A stretch of 64,000 nucleotides of DNA from an uncultured Tropicimonas sp. (GTDB lineage Bacteria; Pseudomonadota; Alphaproteobacteria; Rhodobacterales; Rhodobacteraceae), in assembly GCA_947497945.1 (NCBI GenBank), contig CANMIP010000006.1:124001-188000 (forward strand), in the 5' to 3' direction. The position numbers and the translations under genes are program-made. A model generated the notes under the pieces. It was not told where the DNA came from. It made no database searches and worked only from the letters and a program-made list of their open reading frames with translations. This document shows, piece by piece, positions 1 to 9,330 of the stretch. Positions within the stretch are counted from its first letter, which is position 1; each line of letters opens with the position of its first letter.

Positions 1-205
1 GCAACCCGAAGGCCTCGGCCGCCCCGCTTTCGATCAGCGGCAGCGCCTGGATCATCTTGGCGGAGGAGCGCGGCAGAATGACCTTTTCGGGTTCGCCCCA
101 GGCCGCCACGATCTCCCCGGACGCGTCGCACACGACCGCATGACCCCGATGTACCGACTCACGGAACTCCCCGCGCCAGATCTCGACCATCTCGACTGAG
201 GCCAT
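1..205 (-). CDS. Asparaginase family protein (asparaginase II type), N-terminal fragment
   Basis: The visible 68 residues read from an ATG on the minus strand and run off the left edge. They contain the family start pattern: an R-G-x-x-x-E-S-x-H-R-G block near residues 10-21, then a V-x-x-x-G-E-P segment and P-R-S-S-A-K-M-I-Q-A-L-P near residues 45-56. This matches the L-asparaginase II family (PF06089), cytoplasmic proteins thought to hydrolyse L-asparagine to aspartate and ammonia; I infer the function from this N-terminal block only. The gene is divergent from the IalB-like gene, and about 170 bases separate their start codons. Confidence 0.75.
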   Translation of the reverse strand, partial: MASVEMVEIWRGEFRESVHRGHAVVCDASGEIVAAWGEPEKVILPRSSAKMIQALPLIESGAAEAFGL

Positions 206-374
206 GTTGCAATCCTTCCCGGCAAATATCCGCCGGGAGGGCTTCACCCGGCCGGCACATCTGCGTTACCATGCGAACCAGCGGGTTGAAATCCCAGCCG
301 CAAAGCGGAGAGTCCGGGCAAACCGGCCCAAGCGGCAAATTGTGAGGCAGAGACAGCTGGAGGCTGTGAAAGAT

Positions 375-902
375 ATGTTTTCCCGGATCATGACCGGCAT
401 GGCGGCGGCCACCTTCCTACTGGCGGGCAGTCCGTCCATCGCCCAGGAATCGACCAATCGCGTTGCCGCAAAGACAGACTGGAGCGTCTTCGTAGAAGAT
501 GATCCGACCGAATGTTGGGGCGTCTCGTCGCCGAAAACGACCGTGAACACCCGCGACGGCCGCGAAGTGTCGGTCAATCGCGGGGACATCCTGCTGTTCG
601 TGACCTTCCGCCCCGGAAGTGGCGCGAAGGGCGAGGTGTCCTTTACCGGCGGATATCCGTTTGCCAGCGGTTCGACCGTGACAGTCGATGTCTCCAACAG
701 TTCCTTCGAGCTCTTTACCGAAGGTGAATGGGCCTGGCCCGCCTCGCCCGAGGATGACGCCAAGCTGGTCACGGCGTTGAAACGCGGCGCCGAGGCGAGC
801 TTCTCCGCCCAGTCTTTGCGCGGGACCAGGACGAAAGACACTTTCTCGCTGATGGGCTTCACCGCCGCGATGGACGAAGCCGAGACCCGCTGCAAGCGGT
901 AA
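375..902 (+). CDS. IalB-like (invasion-associated locus B family) exported protein
   Basis: A 175-residue protein. I chose the ATG at 375 because it opens directly into a signal peptide (basic R-I-M-T, hydrophobic stretch, A-x-A-type end around S-I-A-Q); the frame is open further upstream but that part looks like shadow sequence. The mature part holds the pattern of the IalB family (PF06776): an early W-S-V-F-V segment, a single C-W-G-V near residue 45, [11 protein letters not shown], and a late G-x-x-x-A-x-x-x-A-x-x-x-C. Such proteins are common periplasmic proteins of Rhodobacterales without a defined biochemical role. It stands alone between the asparaginase gene and rlmN. Confidence 0.7.
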   Translation: MFSRIMTGMAAATFLLAGSPSIAQESTNRVAAKTDWSVFVEDDPTECWGVSSPKTTVNTRDGREVSVNRGDILLFVTFRPGSGAKGEVSFTGGYPFASGSTVTVDVSNSSFELFTEGEWAWPASPEDDAKLVTALKRGAEASFSAQSLRGTRTKDTFSLMGFTAAMDEAETRCKR

Positions 903-952
903 TCTAATCTCACGCCTTTGTTCGAACATGGCTCTGGCCGTCAGGTTCGGCC

Positions 953-1037
953 TGCCTCCGGCGGGGATATTTCCGGAAAGCGGAAGCGGCCTTGGCGAGT
1001 TGATTTCCTTTTTCCGAAAACATCCCCGCCGGAGGCA
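953..1037. repeat. 16-bp inverted repeat upstream of rlmN (REP-like)
   Basis: Bases 953-968 and 1022-1037 are exact reverse complements (core CCTCCGGCGGGGAT). The 53-base spacer holds further short TTCC/GGAA complementarity, so the region can fold into a long hairpin. The CCTCCGGCGGGGATATTT type of sequence is, to my knowledge, a frequent intergenic element in Rhodobacterales. It may end transcription of the IalB-like gene or be a REP-type repeat; sequence alone does not decide. Confidence 0.6.
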
Positions 1038-1140
1038 AGAAAGCCTCTGGAATCCCGCAAGGGATCGCCGCGATGCTGGAGGGCTTGGAAAAACGGCCTC
1101 CACTCTGTATATCGGGACCTCAACCCCGAAGGATCAGCCC

Positions 1141-2325
1141 ATGTCCGCCAGCGCCCCCATCACGCAGGATGTCGTGACCATTGCCCGCAAGCTGCCCGAA
1201 ACCGACCGGATCAACCTGGTCGGACTGACGCGTGCGCAATTGCGCGAGACGCTGATTGCCAAGGGTACGCCGGAAAAGAAGGCCAAGATGAGGGTCGACC
1301 AGGTCTGGCAGTGGATCTACCAGAAGGGCGTGCGAAGCTTCGAAGACATGACCAACCTGTCGAAAGCCTACCGGGCCGAGCTGGCTGAGGCTTTTGTGAT
1401 CGAGGTGCCGGAGATCGTTTCGAAACAGGTCTCCGAGGACGGTACACGCAAATACCTGCTGCGGATTGCGGGCGGGCACGAGGTCGAGACGGTCTACATT
1501 CCGGAAGAGAGCAGGGGGACGCTCTGCATCTCAAGTCAGGTCGGCTGCACGCTGACCTGTTCTTTCTGCCACACCGGGACACAGAAGCTGGTTCGGAACC
1601 TGACGGCGGGCGAGATTGTCGGACAGGTGATGCTGGCGCGGGACGATCTGGGGGAGTGGCCCGAGCCCGGGCGCGCGCCGAAGGACGAGACACGCCTTGT
1701 GTCCAACGTCGTGCTGATGGGGATGGGCGAACCGCTCTACAATTTCGACGCCGTGCGTGATGCGATGTTGATCGTCAAGGATGACGAGGGCATCAGCCTG
1801 AGCCGCAGGCGGATTACGCTGTCGACCTCCGGGGTTGTACCGGAAATCGCCAAGACCGCCGAAGAGATAGGTTGCCTGCTGGCCATCAGCTTCCACGCGA
1901 CCACCGACGAGGTGCGCGACACCCTGGTCCCGATCAACAAGAAATGGAATATCGAAACGCTTCTGAACACGCTGCGCGACTATCCGCGGCTGAGCAACTC
2001 GGAGCGGATCACGTTTGAATATGTCATGCTCAAGGGCGTCAACGACAGCGATGCCGATGCGCGCCGGCTTGTCCGGCTGATTGCAGGCATCCCGGCCAAG
2101 ATCAACCTTATCCCGTTCAACGAATGGCCCGGTGCGCCCTATGAGCGCTCGGATTGGGAGCGGATCGAGAGCTTTGCCGACATCATCTACAAGGCGGGGT
2201 ATGCCTCTCCTATCCGCACGCCGCGCGGCGAGGACATCATGGCCGCCTGTGGACAGCTCAAGTCCGCGACCGAGCGGGCGCGCAAGAGCCGGGCGCAGAT
2301 CGCCGCCGAGACCGGTCTCGGCTGA
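1141..2325 (+). CDS. rlmN: 23S rRNA (adenine(2503)-C(2))-methyltransferase RlmN
   Basis: A 394-residue radical SAM methyltransferase that methylates C2 of A2503 in 23S rRNA and A37 of some tRNAs. The cluster-binding cysteines are C136-x3-C140-x2-C143 (G-C-T-L-T-C-S-F-C). The two mechanistic cysteines of the family correspond to C129 (T-L-C-I-S-S) and C370 (M-A-A-C-G-Q-L). G-M-G-E-P-L-Y-N is the SAM-binding GGE-like motif. I started at the ATG at 1141; the frame is open back to 928, but that stretch is the inverted-repeat region and does not look coding. Length fits the family. It is convergent with the LuxR-type gene. Confidence 0.96.
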   Translation: MSASAPITQDVVTIARKLPETDRINLVGLTRAQLRETLIAKGTPEKKAKMRVDQVWQWIYQKGVRSFEDMTNLSKAYRAELAEAFVIEVPEIVSKQVSEDGTRKYLLRIAGGHEVETVYIPEESRGTLCISSQVGCTLTCSFCHTGTQKLVRNLTAGEIVGQVMLARDDLGEWPEPGRAPKDETRLVSNVVLMGMGEPLYNFDAVRDAMLIVKDDEGISLSRRRITLSTSGVVPEIAKTAEEIGCLLAISFHATTDEVRDTLVPINKKWNIETLLNTLRDYPRLSNSERITFEYVMLKGVNDSDADARRLVRLIAGIPAKINLIPFNEWPGAPYERSDWERIESFADIIYKAGYASPIRTPRGEDIMAACGQLKSATERARKSRAQIAAETGLG

Positions 2326-2368
2326 GACCCTGGCCTGAAAAACCTATCTGGAGGATCGGAACGCGGAA

Positions 2369-2390
2369 CGTTCTGGAAGCTTCCAGAACG
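2369..2390. repeat. 22-bp perfect palindrome between convergent genes
   Basis: CGTTCTGGAAG followed by CTTCCAGAACG is a perfect 22-base palindrome with no spacer. It lies in the 151-base gap between the 3' ends of rlmN and the LuxR-type gene. A hairpin is possible, but no T-run follows on either strand, so it is not a typical intrinsic terminator. Its length and symmetry resemble a regulator operator such as a lux box, although it lies downstream of the luxR-like gene. Confidence 0.6.
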
Positions 2391-2476
2391 CCGGAGAGAA
2401 ACATACTCTTGGGACATGAGCGCCACAGCCGCCACGTCAGCTTTTAGGGCTCGGCGTGGCGCGTAGACCTGACCGA

Positions 2477-3487
2477 CTACATTCTTCGCTCCGAGATAGG
2501 CAGTACGGACCTGTCGCCGGCAGCCAGCCGTGGCCGTTCAGCACTCTGTTTTGCTTCTGCGACGGCGTCTCCCTGCCACAGGCGTTCGAGGACATCCCAA
2601 CCGGCGATACGCGGACGGGAGGACACGACCTCGTCGGGATGCAGAACCGCGTCATCCAGAATTCCGCGCCGCGCCGCGACGACAACCGCCTGAAGGATCG
2701 ACTTGACGCCGAGCTTGCGAACGATCTGGGCCTGAACATTGTTTACAGAACCGTATTGGCACTGCATTTCCAACGCGCGCGCCGGATCTTCACTGATTGC
2801 GACCAAGCGCAGGAAATGGGTTTCTTCCGCCGAAAGTTCAGCCGTGTTCGAAACGCCGATCTGGCTGAAATAGGTCAGCCCATCGCAGGTCGCATATGCA
2901 ATCGCGTGCAGGTCATCGCGAAACCGGCGATATTGTTTGCGGACATATTCACGAGAGCGTTGCGAATTGAGGACAATGGCAGCGGCAAGGCCCGTTGGGT
3001 AGACGATCTTGAATATGACGCCATTGCTGCCGATCCCGTGTTTCTGCGCTGCCTTCAGGTAACGTAGCGGCGCGTCATGTTCCGGAATCAACTCGTCGAT
3101 GTAAATTTCATGCTCGCGGGTCAGGATGCCGTCAATTACAGGATCCCCGTCAAAGAGCCGCAATGCCTGGTAATCGGTCCACCAGGCATCCGGCAGGGTG
3201 GAAAGGACGCGGTGGGACATGTACCGGCCGCCCTCATTCAGCACGAGAAGCGTTGCATCATCGAAACCGAATTCAATTGGCCATTGCCCGAAAACTGCCG
3301 CGATCTGATCCAGCGTTTCGGATTCTTCCATTTGGCTCAGAAGTTTCTCTGTGACTTGTTTGCGCGGCGGCAGTCCGACCTCCTTCGAAATTCGGTCTCT
3401 TGCCTCCCGCAGTTCCAGAACCATCGCAGTATCCAGGCCCTCATTCTTCGTAATGAGATCGTCAAGGAGTTCAGCAAACCAGTTCAA
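2477..3487 (-). CDS. LuxR-family regulator with autoinducer-binding domain and degenerate HTH
   Basis: About 336 residues. The central region (about 60-215) carries the autoinducer-binding pattern W-x-x-x-Y-x(9)-D-P-V seen in acyl-homoserine-lactone receptors (W-T-D-Y-Q-A-L-R-L-F-D-G-D-P-V). The C-terminal 65 residues match the spacing of a GerE/LuxR helix-turn-helix (L-S-x-E-E-x-x-F-L-R ... I-V-R-K-L-G-V-x-S-I-L-Q-A-V), but the usual T-x-R-E-x-E-V-L and recognition-helix residues are poorly kept. No ATG is in frame near the start; TTG at 3487 with an AGGG about 9 bases upstream is the best start, and an ATG at 3494 is out of frame. No luxI-type synthase is in the window. DNA binding is uncertain. 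Confidence 0.65.
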   Translation of the reverse strand: MNWFAELLDDLITKNEGLDTAMVLELREARDRISKEVGLPPRKQVTEKLLSQMEESETLDQIAAVFGQWPIEFGFDDATLLVLNEGGRYMSHRVLSTLPDAWWTDYQALRLFDGDPVIDGILTREHEIYIDELIPEHDAPLRYLKAAQKHGIGSNGVIFKIVYPTGLAAAIVLNSQRSREYVRKQYRRFRDDLHAIAYATCDGLTYFSQIGVSNTAELSAEETHFLRLVAISEDPARALEMQCQYGSVNNVQAQIVRKLGVKSILQAVVVAARRGILDDAVLHPDEVVSSRPRIAGWDVLERLWQGDAVAEAKQSAERPRLAAGDRSVLPISERRM

Positions 3488-3876
3488 CGTGCATATCCCT
3501 TCAAAACTTCTCGAGACCGCCCTGACGTACCTTTTAAGGCGGTCGAACCCGCAAAACAGGTATGGCGAGAACTACGTTACGACCGGGTTACCAAGTTCAA
3601 GAAAATTCAATGCAACATTTAGCGAATTGAAATTTAAATAGAAAAATATTTCGCAACGCCTTCTGCGAACGCCGTTCCAACCCTATTGCAGGATTCGCTG
3701 AGAGAATCGGTCGCGATCCAGACATGTGCCGCGCCGCATCTCTCGCGCCGCTTGAAGTTGGGCAACGCGAGCGGGCTTCGATCGCAACGAGGGTGTGTGT
3801 TCTGGCGGCGGCGAGCCGAAAAAGAGATGTGATGGAGGGGTGTTATCCCCCATCACCCCTTCGTCGGCATTGAGGC
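3488..3876. other. Intergenic: luxR-like promoter area and hdeD terminator
   Basis: A 389-base gap without a convincing gene. Bases 3590-3660 are strikingly AT-rich for this genome (runs such as AATTTAAATAGAAAAATATTT) and probably hold the promoter of the LuxR-type gene; the exact start point cannot be placed. The right side carries the terminator of the hdeD gene, listed separately. Confidence 0.5.
3818..3856 (-). terminator. Rho-independent terminator of hdeD
   Basis: Read on the minus strand, 21 bases past the hdeD stop: GTGATGG plus a G-run, a short ATAACA loop, then a C-run with CCATCAC, followed by a T-rich tail (ATCTCTTTTTC). The 7-bp outer stem is perfect. Confidence 0.75.
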
Positions 3877-4404
3877 TCAGGCCTCGCCTTCTGCCTGCCC
3901 GTCGCTGGTGAAGGCCATTGCGAGCGCGGAGATACCGTCGAACAGCAGGTTGATTCCCAGAAGCAGGCCGAGCGAGGTCGCGGCAGAGACCGGGAAGTTG
4001 GCGAAGATCACCAGGCCGAGCGCGGTCGAAGCGACGCCGGAGATCAGGATCATCCAGAAGAAGCGGCGGTCCTCAAGCGAGAAGGACAGGACGATCTTGG
4101 CGATTCCGGAGGCAATGAACATTGCCGCAACGACAGTGGTCAGTGCGACCATGCCCTTGAGCGGGTGTCCGAGCAGGGTAATGCCGACCCAGATGCCGAG
4201 CAGTCCAAGCAGGATGGTGAAGATCTTTGCGCCCGTACCTTCCGCCCGAAACCCCGCTATGGTCTGGAAAACGCCGGTGAAGACGAAGACCCAGCCTGCG
4301 ATGACAGTGGCCGCCACGGAGGCGGCGAGGGGGTTGGCCAGCGCGAAGACGCCGCCGATGATGGCCAGAAGGGCCATGAGGATCCAGAGAATGCGATTGG
4401 TCAT
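3877..4404 (-). CDS. HdeD family (DUF308) membrane protein
   Basis: A 175-residue integral membrane protein with six predicted hydrophobic segments in three pairs, the internal-repeat layout of the HdeD/DUF308 family. The start M-T-N-R-I-L-W-I-L-M leads directly into the first segment and the C-terminus is short, acidic and soluble. HdeD of E. coli is linked to acid resistance at high cell density; no biochemical activity is established, and a role in acid stress here is only an inference. A second protein of the same family and size lies at 39948-40472. The gene has its own terminator. Confidence 0.85.
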   Translation of the reverse strand: MTNRILWILMALLAIIGGVFALANPLAASVAATVIAGWVFVFTGVFQTIAGFRAEGTGAKIFTILLGLLGIWVGITLLGHPLKGMVALTTVVAAMFIASGIAKIVLSFSLEDRRFFWMILISGVASTALGLVIFANFPVSAATSLGLLLGINLLFDGISALAMAFTSDGQAEGEA

Positions 4405-4573
4405 ATGCTATATGCCTCGATCAGGAGTTTCCGGCGCGCCGACCGAGCCTTAAGCGGGTTCGGCCAATGCGCCCTACGATCGATAGCTGAGTTGCCGCCG
4501 TTTTTCCAAGAGGGCTGTCGGGCGACGCAGCGGAACCCTTTGCGTGCGATCCGTTTCTGGCCACGGGGGCGCC

Positions 4574-5425
4574 CTATCGGCCGGGGACCTCCCCACGCTT
4601 CACACCGACATCCTTCCACGCGTCGATCGCGGCCACGGCTTCATCCGCGGTCTCGACGATCTTGAACAGGTCCAGGTCTTCCGGGCTGATCGTGCCGACC
4701 TCGGCCAGCGCCTCGAAATTGATCACCCGTTTCCAGAAGTCGCGGCCGAAGAGCAGGAAGGGTACCTGCCGCATCCGTCCGGTCTGGATCAGCGTCAGTG
4801 ACTCGAACAACTCGTCCATCGTGCCGAACCCGCCGGGGAAGATCGCGATAGCGGAGGCGCGCATCAGGAAATGCATCTTGCGGATGCCGAAATAGTGGAA
4901 GTTGAAGCTGAGCTCCGGCGTGATGTAGCGGTTTGGGGCCTGCTCATGCGGCAGCACGATATTGAGCCCGATGGACTTGCCGCCCGCATCGGACGCGCCA
5001 CGATTGCCGGCCTCCATGACGCCGGGGCCGCCACCGGTGACGATGATATCATCCCGCCCGCCAGACCGTTTCAGGCTGCGTTCGGTCATGATCCGGGCGA
5101 ATTTGCGCGCTTCCTCATAGAAACGGCTCATCTCGGCGATCTCGGGGGTCGGCGCGGTGTCGGCTTCTTCAGGGGGCGGAATGCGTGCGCCGCCAAAGAG
5201 CACGATGGTGGATTCGACCTCCTGCTCCTTCATCATGATCTCCGGCTTGAGGAGCTCGAGCTGCAACCGGATGGGCCGAAGCTGGTCCCGCAGGATGAAG
5301 TCAAGATCGTCATAGGCCAGCTTGTAGGCCGGCGAACGGGTCTGTTCCGTATCCGGAACGCCCGATGAGGTCTTGATATCTTCCTGTGCATCGCGGAAGG
5401 AGCGGTTGGATGGATCGTCTTTCAT
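4574..5425 (-). CDS. LOG family protein (TIGR00730-type Rossmann fold)
   Basis: A 283-residue protein with the two signature blocks of the lysine-decarboxylase-like LOG family: G-G-G-P-G-V-M-E-A-G-N-R-G-A and P-G-G-F-G-T-M-D-E-L-F-E. Characterised members hydrolyse nucleoside 5'-monophosphates to release the base (cytokinin-activating phosphoribohydrolases); for this longer form with about 85 extra N-terminal residues, the substrate is not known. The frame is open far upstream, but that is antisense to the dehydratase and dapD, so I started at ATG 5425; a GTG at 5437 is an alternative. It is divergent from the dehydratase gene, with a 66-base gap. Confidence 0.85.
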   Translation of the reverse strand: MKDDPSNRSFRDAQEDIKTSSGVPDTEQTRSPAYKLAYDDLDFILRDQLRPIRLQLELLKPEIMMKEQEVESTIVLFGGARIPPPEEADTAPTPEIAEMSRFYEEARKFARIMTERSLKRSGGRDDIIVTGGGPGVMEAGNRGASDAGGKSIGLNIVLPHEQAPNRYITPELSFNFHYFGIRKMHFLMRASAIAIFPGGFGTMDELFESLTLIQTGRMRQVPFLLFGRDFWKRVINFEALAEVGTISPEDLDLFKIVETADEAVAAIDAWKDVGVKRGEVPGR

Positions 5426-5491
5426 CTGGCGCGTCACTGTGATTTTTGTGTTTCCCGACGCTAGACCGGCCTGCAGCGAGAGGAAAGCTAA

Positions 5492-6415
5492 ATGAACGAC
5501 TGGAGAGAGCGCATCGACGCCGCCGCGGACCGGACCTCCGGGCTGCTGCGTCGTACGCCGCTGATGGAAACCCACGCGCTGTGGAACGAGACGCTGGTCG
5601 AGGTGAAGCTGGAGCAGATGCAGCATACCGGCAGCTTCAAACCGCGCGGCGCCTTCAACTCGATCCTGTCGCAGGATGTTCCTCCAGCGGGGGTTGTGGC
5701 GGCCTCCGGCGGCAACCATGGCGCGGCGGTGGCCTATGCGGCGGCCAAGCTCGACTTGCCGGCGAAGATCTTTGTGCCGGAGATGGCAGGGATCTCGAAG
5801 ATCCGCCTGATCGAGAAATACGGCGCGGATCTCGTTGTTGTGCCCGGGGCCTATGCCAATGCGCTGGAAGAGGCACGGGCATGGGAAGAGCAGAGCGGTG
5901 CGCTGCAGATTCATGCCTATGATTCGCCTGCGACCGTCGAGGGGCAGGGCACGCTCTTCCGGGAATGGGAGGCGCAGGGGCTCGATGCCGATACCGTGCT
6001 CGTGGCCGTGGGCGGCGGCGGGCTGATTTCCGGCGCGATGGCCTGGTTCGGGGAAGAGCGAAAGGTCGTCGCGGTCGAGTCCGAAGGCTGCGCGACATTC
6101 TACACCGCCATGCGCGAAGGGGTCGACACGGAGATCAACGTTTCCGGCGTTGCCGCGGACTCGCTGGGCGCGCGCAAGATCGGCAAGATCTGCCACGGGC
6201 TCGGGGTCGAGCAACTGGTGGAAACCGTGACCGTGAATGACGCGGCGATCCTCGAAGCGCAGCGGCATCTCTGGGACAAGCTGCGCCTCCTGGTTGAGCC
6301 AGCCGGCGCCGTGGGCCTCGCCGCGCTGCGCGCCGGTGCCTACCAGCCGGAGCCGGGCGAACGCGTCGCGCTGCTGCTGTGCGGTGCCAATGTCTCGCCG
6401 GACCCGCTCGGCTGA
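5492..6415 (+). CDS. Threonine/serine dehydratase family, PLP-dependent
   Basis: A 307-residue fold-type II PLP enzyme. The PLP lysine sits in G-S-F-K-P-R-G-A near residue 50, the cofactor-binding Asn in S-G-G-N-H-G-A, and the phosphate-cradling glycine loop in V-A-V-G-G-G-G-L-I-S-G. It has no C-terminal ACT domain, so it is the short catabolic/unregulated type rather than full biosynthetic IlvA. Likely reactions are deamination of threonine or serine to 2-oxobutyrate or pyruvate; racemase activity also occurs in this family. An AGGAAAGCTAA sequence precedes the ATG. dapD follows after 69 bases on the same strand. Confidence 0.85.
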   Translation: MNDWRERIDAAADRTSGLLRRTPLMETHALWNETLVEVKLEQMQHTGSFKPRGAFNSILSQDVPPAGVVAASGGNHGAAVAYAAAKLDLPAKIFVPEMAGISKIRLIEKYGADLVVVPGAYANALEEARAWEEQSGALQIHAYDSPATVEGQGTLFREWEAQGLDADTVLVAVGGGGLISGAMAWFGEERKVVAVESEGCATFYTAMREGVDTEINVSGVAADSLGARKIGKICHGLGVEQLVETVTVNDAAILEAQRHLWDKLRLLVEPAGAVGLAALRAGAYQPEPGERVALLLCGANVSPDPLG

Positions 6416-6484
6416 AGGATTGCCTGAGATCGGCCCGCATTGTAGAGCGGGCCGCAACCAGAACAGACCCAACAGGAAGCCCCC

Positions 6485-7324
<840 letters not shown>

Positions 7325-7354
7325 TTCGTCTTTACATGTGGTAAGATCTGGCCA

Positions 7355-7386
7355 AGGCCCGCCAACCTCGGCGGGCCTCGTTCAAT
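7355..7386 (+). terminator. Rho-independent terminator after dapD
   Basis: A perfect 9-bp stem AGGCCCGCC / GGCGGGCCT with a six-base loop, followed by CGTTCAATTCT. It begins 30 bases past the dapD stop. Confidence 0.75.
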
Positions 7387-7533
7387 TCTGTGGCGGGATT
7401 CTGGCCAAAGCGCTTCGAATTGTCAGCATTGTTGCGAGTCCGTGTCCAATTAGGGGCCTGAGACGAAAAATGAACATTTTCAACAAACTATTCGCCAAGT
7501 TTCCGGCAAATTTGAGCTGCATCCTCAGTAATC

Positions 7534-8520
7534 ATGCTGGAACAAGACATCCCCATGCTCGGTTTCCGAGCTCTCCAGGCCATCATGGACCTGCGCGCAA
7601 CCGCCGGACGGCAACCCCGATCGGCGATAAAGGGCATCGAAGCCCGCATCCCACCGGCTGACCGGGCGCGAGGCGCTGATGCGCAAGCGCTGACGCGGCT
7701 GATCCTGCATCAGGGGGCGCGGCTGGAGACAGAAAAGGACCGGCTCCTGCTGGACGCTCTGCTCTTCGCGGCCTCCCAACCCGAGATCGATCCGGCCGCC
7801 TTTGCCGCCGCGACCGCCATTCTGCTCGCCGACCGGCTTCAGAGCGGGTTCGGACAGGAGGACCTGGGACATTTCTGGTCGACCTTCCACCCGGCCTATT
7901 TCGCCTTGCCGTCTCACGACCGCGCGGCAATCACCCAGGGCTTCCTTGCCGGCGCTGCGCTCGGACGCCTGCGCCAGGCCGAACCGGAGCCGCAGCTGGC
8001 GCATATGACACAGAGCATCGAGAAAGTCTCCTCCGACCTGTTGCTGCGTGCCAGCCAGGATCGGGCACGGCTTGTCGGTGCGGTTGAAGAGGCTGTCGGA
8101 CCGCAGATGGCGACGCTGATCCTGCCGCATCTGCGCATGCTCCTCGCGGGCATCCCGCAGCAGCCGCTGACCGGGGACAGCCCGCTCTTCGAGCCGCTTC
8201 TTGCGATGGCATCCAACCCGCTGCACCAGTGTTTCCGCTCGGCAACCGCCTTGCTGCTGCACCAGGCCGTTCAGACCGGCGATGCCGAAGGGTGGTTCGC
8301 GATCACGCTCTGGCAGGAGATGGTCGAGCATTGGCTGGGCCTGGACGAGATGTCGGGACGCCCGATCCTTGCCGGTCTGCGCTATCTTTACGAGGTGGAT
8401 CCGAAATGGGTCCCGCATCCGATCCGGATGGCCAGTCCGAAACAGATGGAGGGCATCTCCCTGTTGCCGGTGCTCGATGAGAGCTTTTCCGGCGGGCAGA
8501 GCGGTGCCCGCGTCGGCTGA
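7534..8520 (+). CDS. Uncharacterised helical protein, about 328 residues
   Basis: I do not recognise a family. The translation is soluble, rich in Ala, Leu, Gln and acidic/basic pairs, and looks largely alpha-helical, with segments such as A-L-T-R-L-I-L-H-Q-G-A and S-A-T-A-L-L-L-H-Q-A-V-Q-T-G-D-A-E-G-W-F. It has no signal peptide, membrane span or metal-binding motif. Composition favours this strand over the overlapping minus-strand frame. No good ribosome site precedes the ATG at 7534; ATG 7555 is an alternative start. The short protein at 8560 follows after 39 bases and may be co-transcribed. Confidence 0.6.
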   Translation: MLEQDIPMLGFRALQAIMDLRATAGRQPRSAIKGIEARIPPADRARGADAQALTRLILHQGARLETEKDRLLLDALLFAASQPEIDPAAFAAATAILLADRLQSGFGQEDLGHFWSTFHPAYFALPSHDRAAITQGFLAGAALGRLRQAEPEPQLAHMTQSIEKVSSDLLLRASQDRARLVGAVEEAVGPQMATLILPHLRMLLAGIPQQPLTGDSPLFEPLLAMASNPLHQCFRSATALLLHQAVQTGDAEGWFAITLWQEMVEHWLGLDEMSGRPILAGLRYLYEVDPKWVPHPIRMASPKQMEGISLLPVLDESFSGGQSGARVG

Positions 8521-8559
8521 GCCCTTGGCAAGCCGCGCCCGACGCCCTATGGGCGGGGC

Positions 8560-8898
8560 ATGAGCAAGGACAAGTCAAAGAAGCCCAGGAAACCTCAGCA
8601 GGTCTACACGCTGCTGGTCGAGGTCGGCCGCCATGACGGCGACGGGCTGCCCGCCGATGCGACTGGGGCGGCGCTGATGTGCTACGCCTCCGGGGTCGAT
8701 GAAGCCGAGGCCGTGCGCGAAACGGTGGCGATCCTGAAACAGGCGGATCTCGCGCCGCTTGACGTGACCGGCTATGGCACGCTTCAAGAGCGGCTGGAAC
8801 AGGGTCACGAGGTCGAGGCCGAGGAGCGCAGCCTGATGGATCGCGCGCTGGCCGAGAACTCGGTCATCGTCGCGCAGATGACGCCGTTCTTCGATTGA
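8560..8898 (+). CDS. Conserved small protein of unknown function
   Basis: A 112-residue soluble protein. It starts with a very basic tail (M-S-K-D-K-S-K-K-P-R-K-P-Q) followed by an alpha/beta-type body: V-Y-T-L-L-V-E-V-G, L-M-C-Y-A-S-G-V-D-E-A-E-A-V-R-E-T-V-A-I-L and L-D-V-T-G-Y-G-T-L-Q-E-R. I recognise no catalytic motif; the overall look is that of a small ferredoxin-like fold domain. Codon use resembles the flanking genes. It lies 39 bases after the unknown 328-residue gene. Confidence 0.65.
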   Translation: MSKDKSKKPRKPQQVYTLLVEVGRHDGDGLPADATGAALMCYASGVDEAEAVRETVAILKQADLAPLDVTGYGTLQERLEQGHEVEAEERSLMDRALAENSVIVAQMTPFFD

Positions 8899-9070
8899 TG
8901 CCGTTTGATTGACGGTCTTTTTCTCCATTCGAAACAGTGACTTCTGCGGCGTGAAATGTGACGGATCTGTGGCCCTCGTCGAGCATTGATCCGCCAATTG
9001 CCCAAGCGGTGCCGCATTGCTGCCGGGGGCGGCTGGCAATCTCGGATCAGACCAACAGACCGAGGCCGTC

Positions 9071-9262
9071 ATGAACTTCTTGCCCCTTCTTCGCGGAACC
9101 GCTGCCGCCCTGGCGCTCACCGCAGGCCTTTTCGCCTGTGCCGTTCGCTTCGGACCGATGGTCGCTCCGGAACAGCATGAAGCGGCAATGATTGCCCTCG
9201 CCGCAGCATTCGGGGAAGAAATCGGACCGCAATCGGTCGTTCTTGCGCAATACGTCGAATAG
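9071..9262 (+). CDS. Small predicted exported or membrane-anchored protein
   Basis: 63 residues. A start with one Arg (M-N-F-L-P-L-L-R-G) leads into a hydrophobic stretch A-A-A-L-A-L-T-A-G-L-F-A-C-A-V. The L-F-A-C pattern near residue 23 resembles a lipobox but is not a clear one. The remaining 40 residues are mildly amphipathic. I do not recognise the family. The reading frame continues upstream, but 9071 is the only start that puts a signal-like segment first. It sits 69 bases before the UMF1 transporter. Confidence 0.4.
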   Translation: MNFLPLLRGTAAALALTAGLFACAVRFGPMVAPEQHEAAMIALAAAFGEEIGPQSVVLAQYVE

Positions 9263-9330
9263 CCGACGGCACCGCTTGCCGCCACGCATCGCTTCATGCT
9301 CAATGCCCGGAGAAAACACACGGGGCAGGC

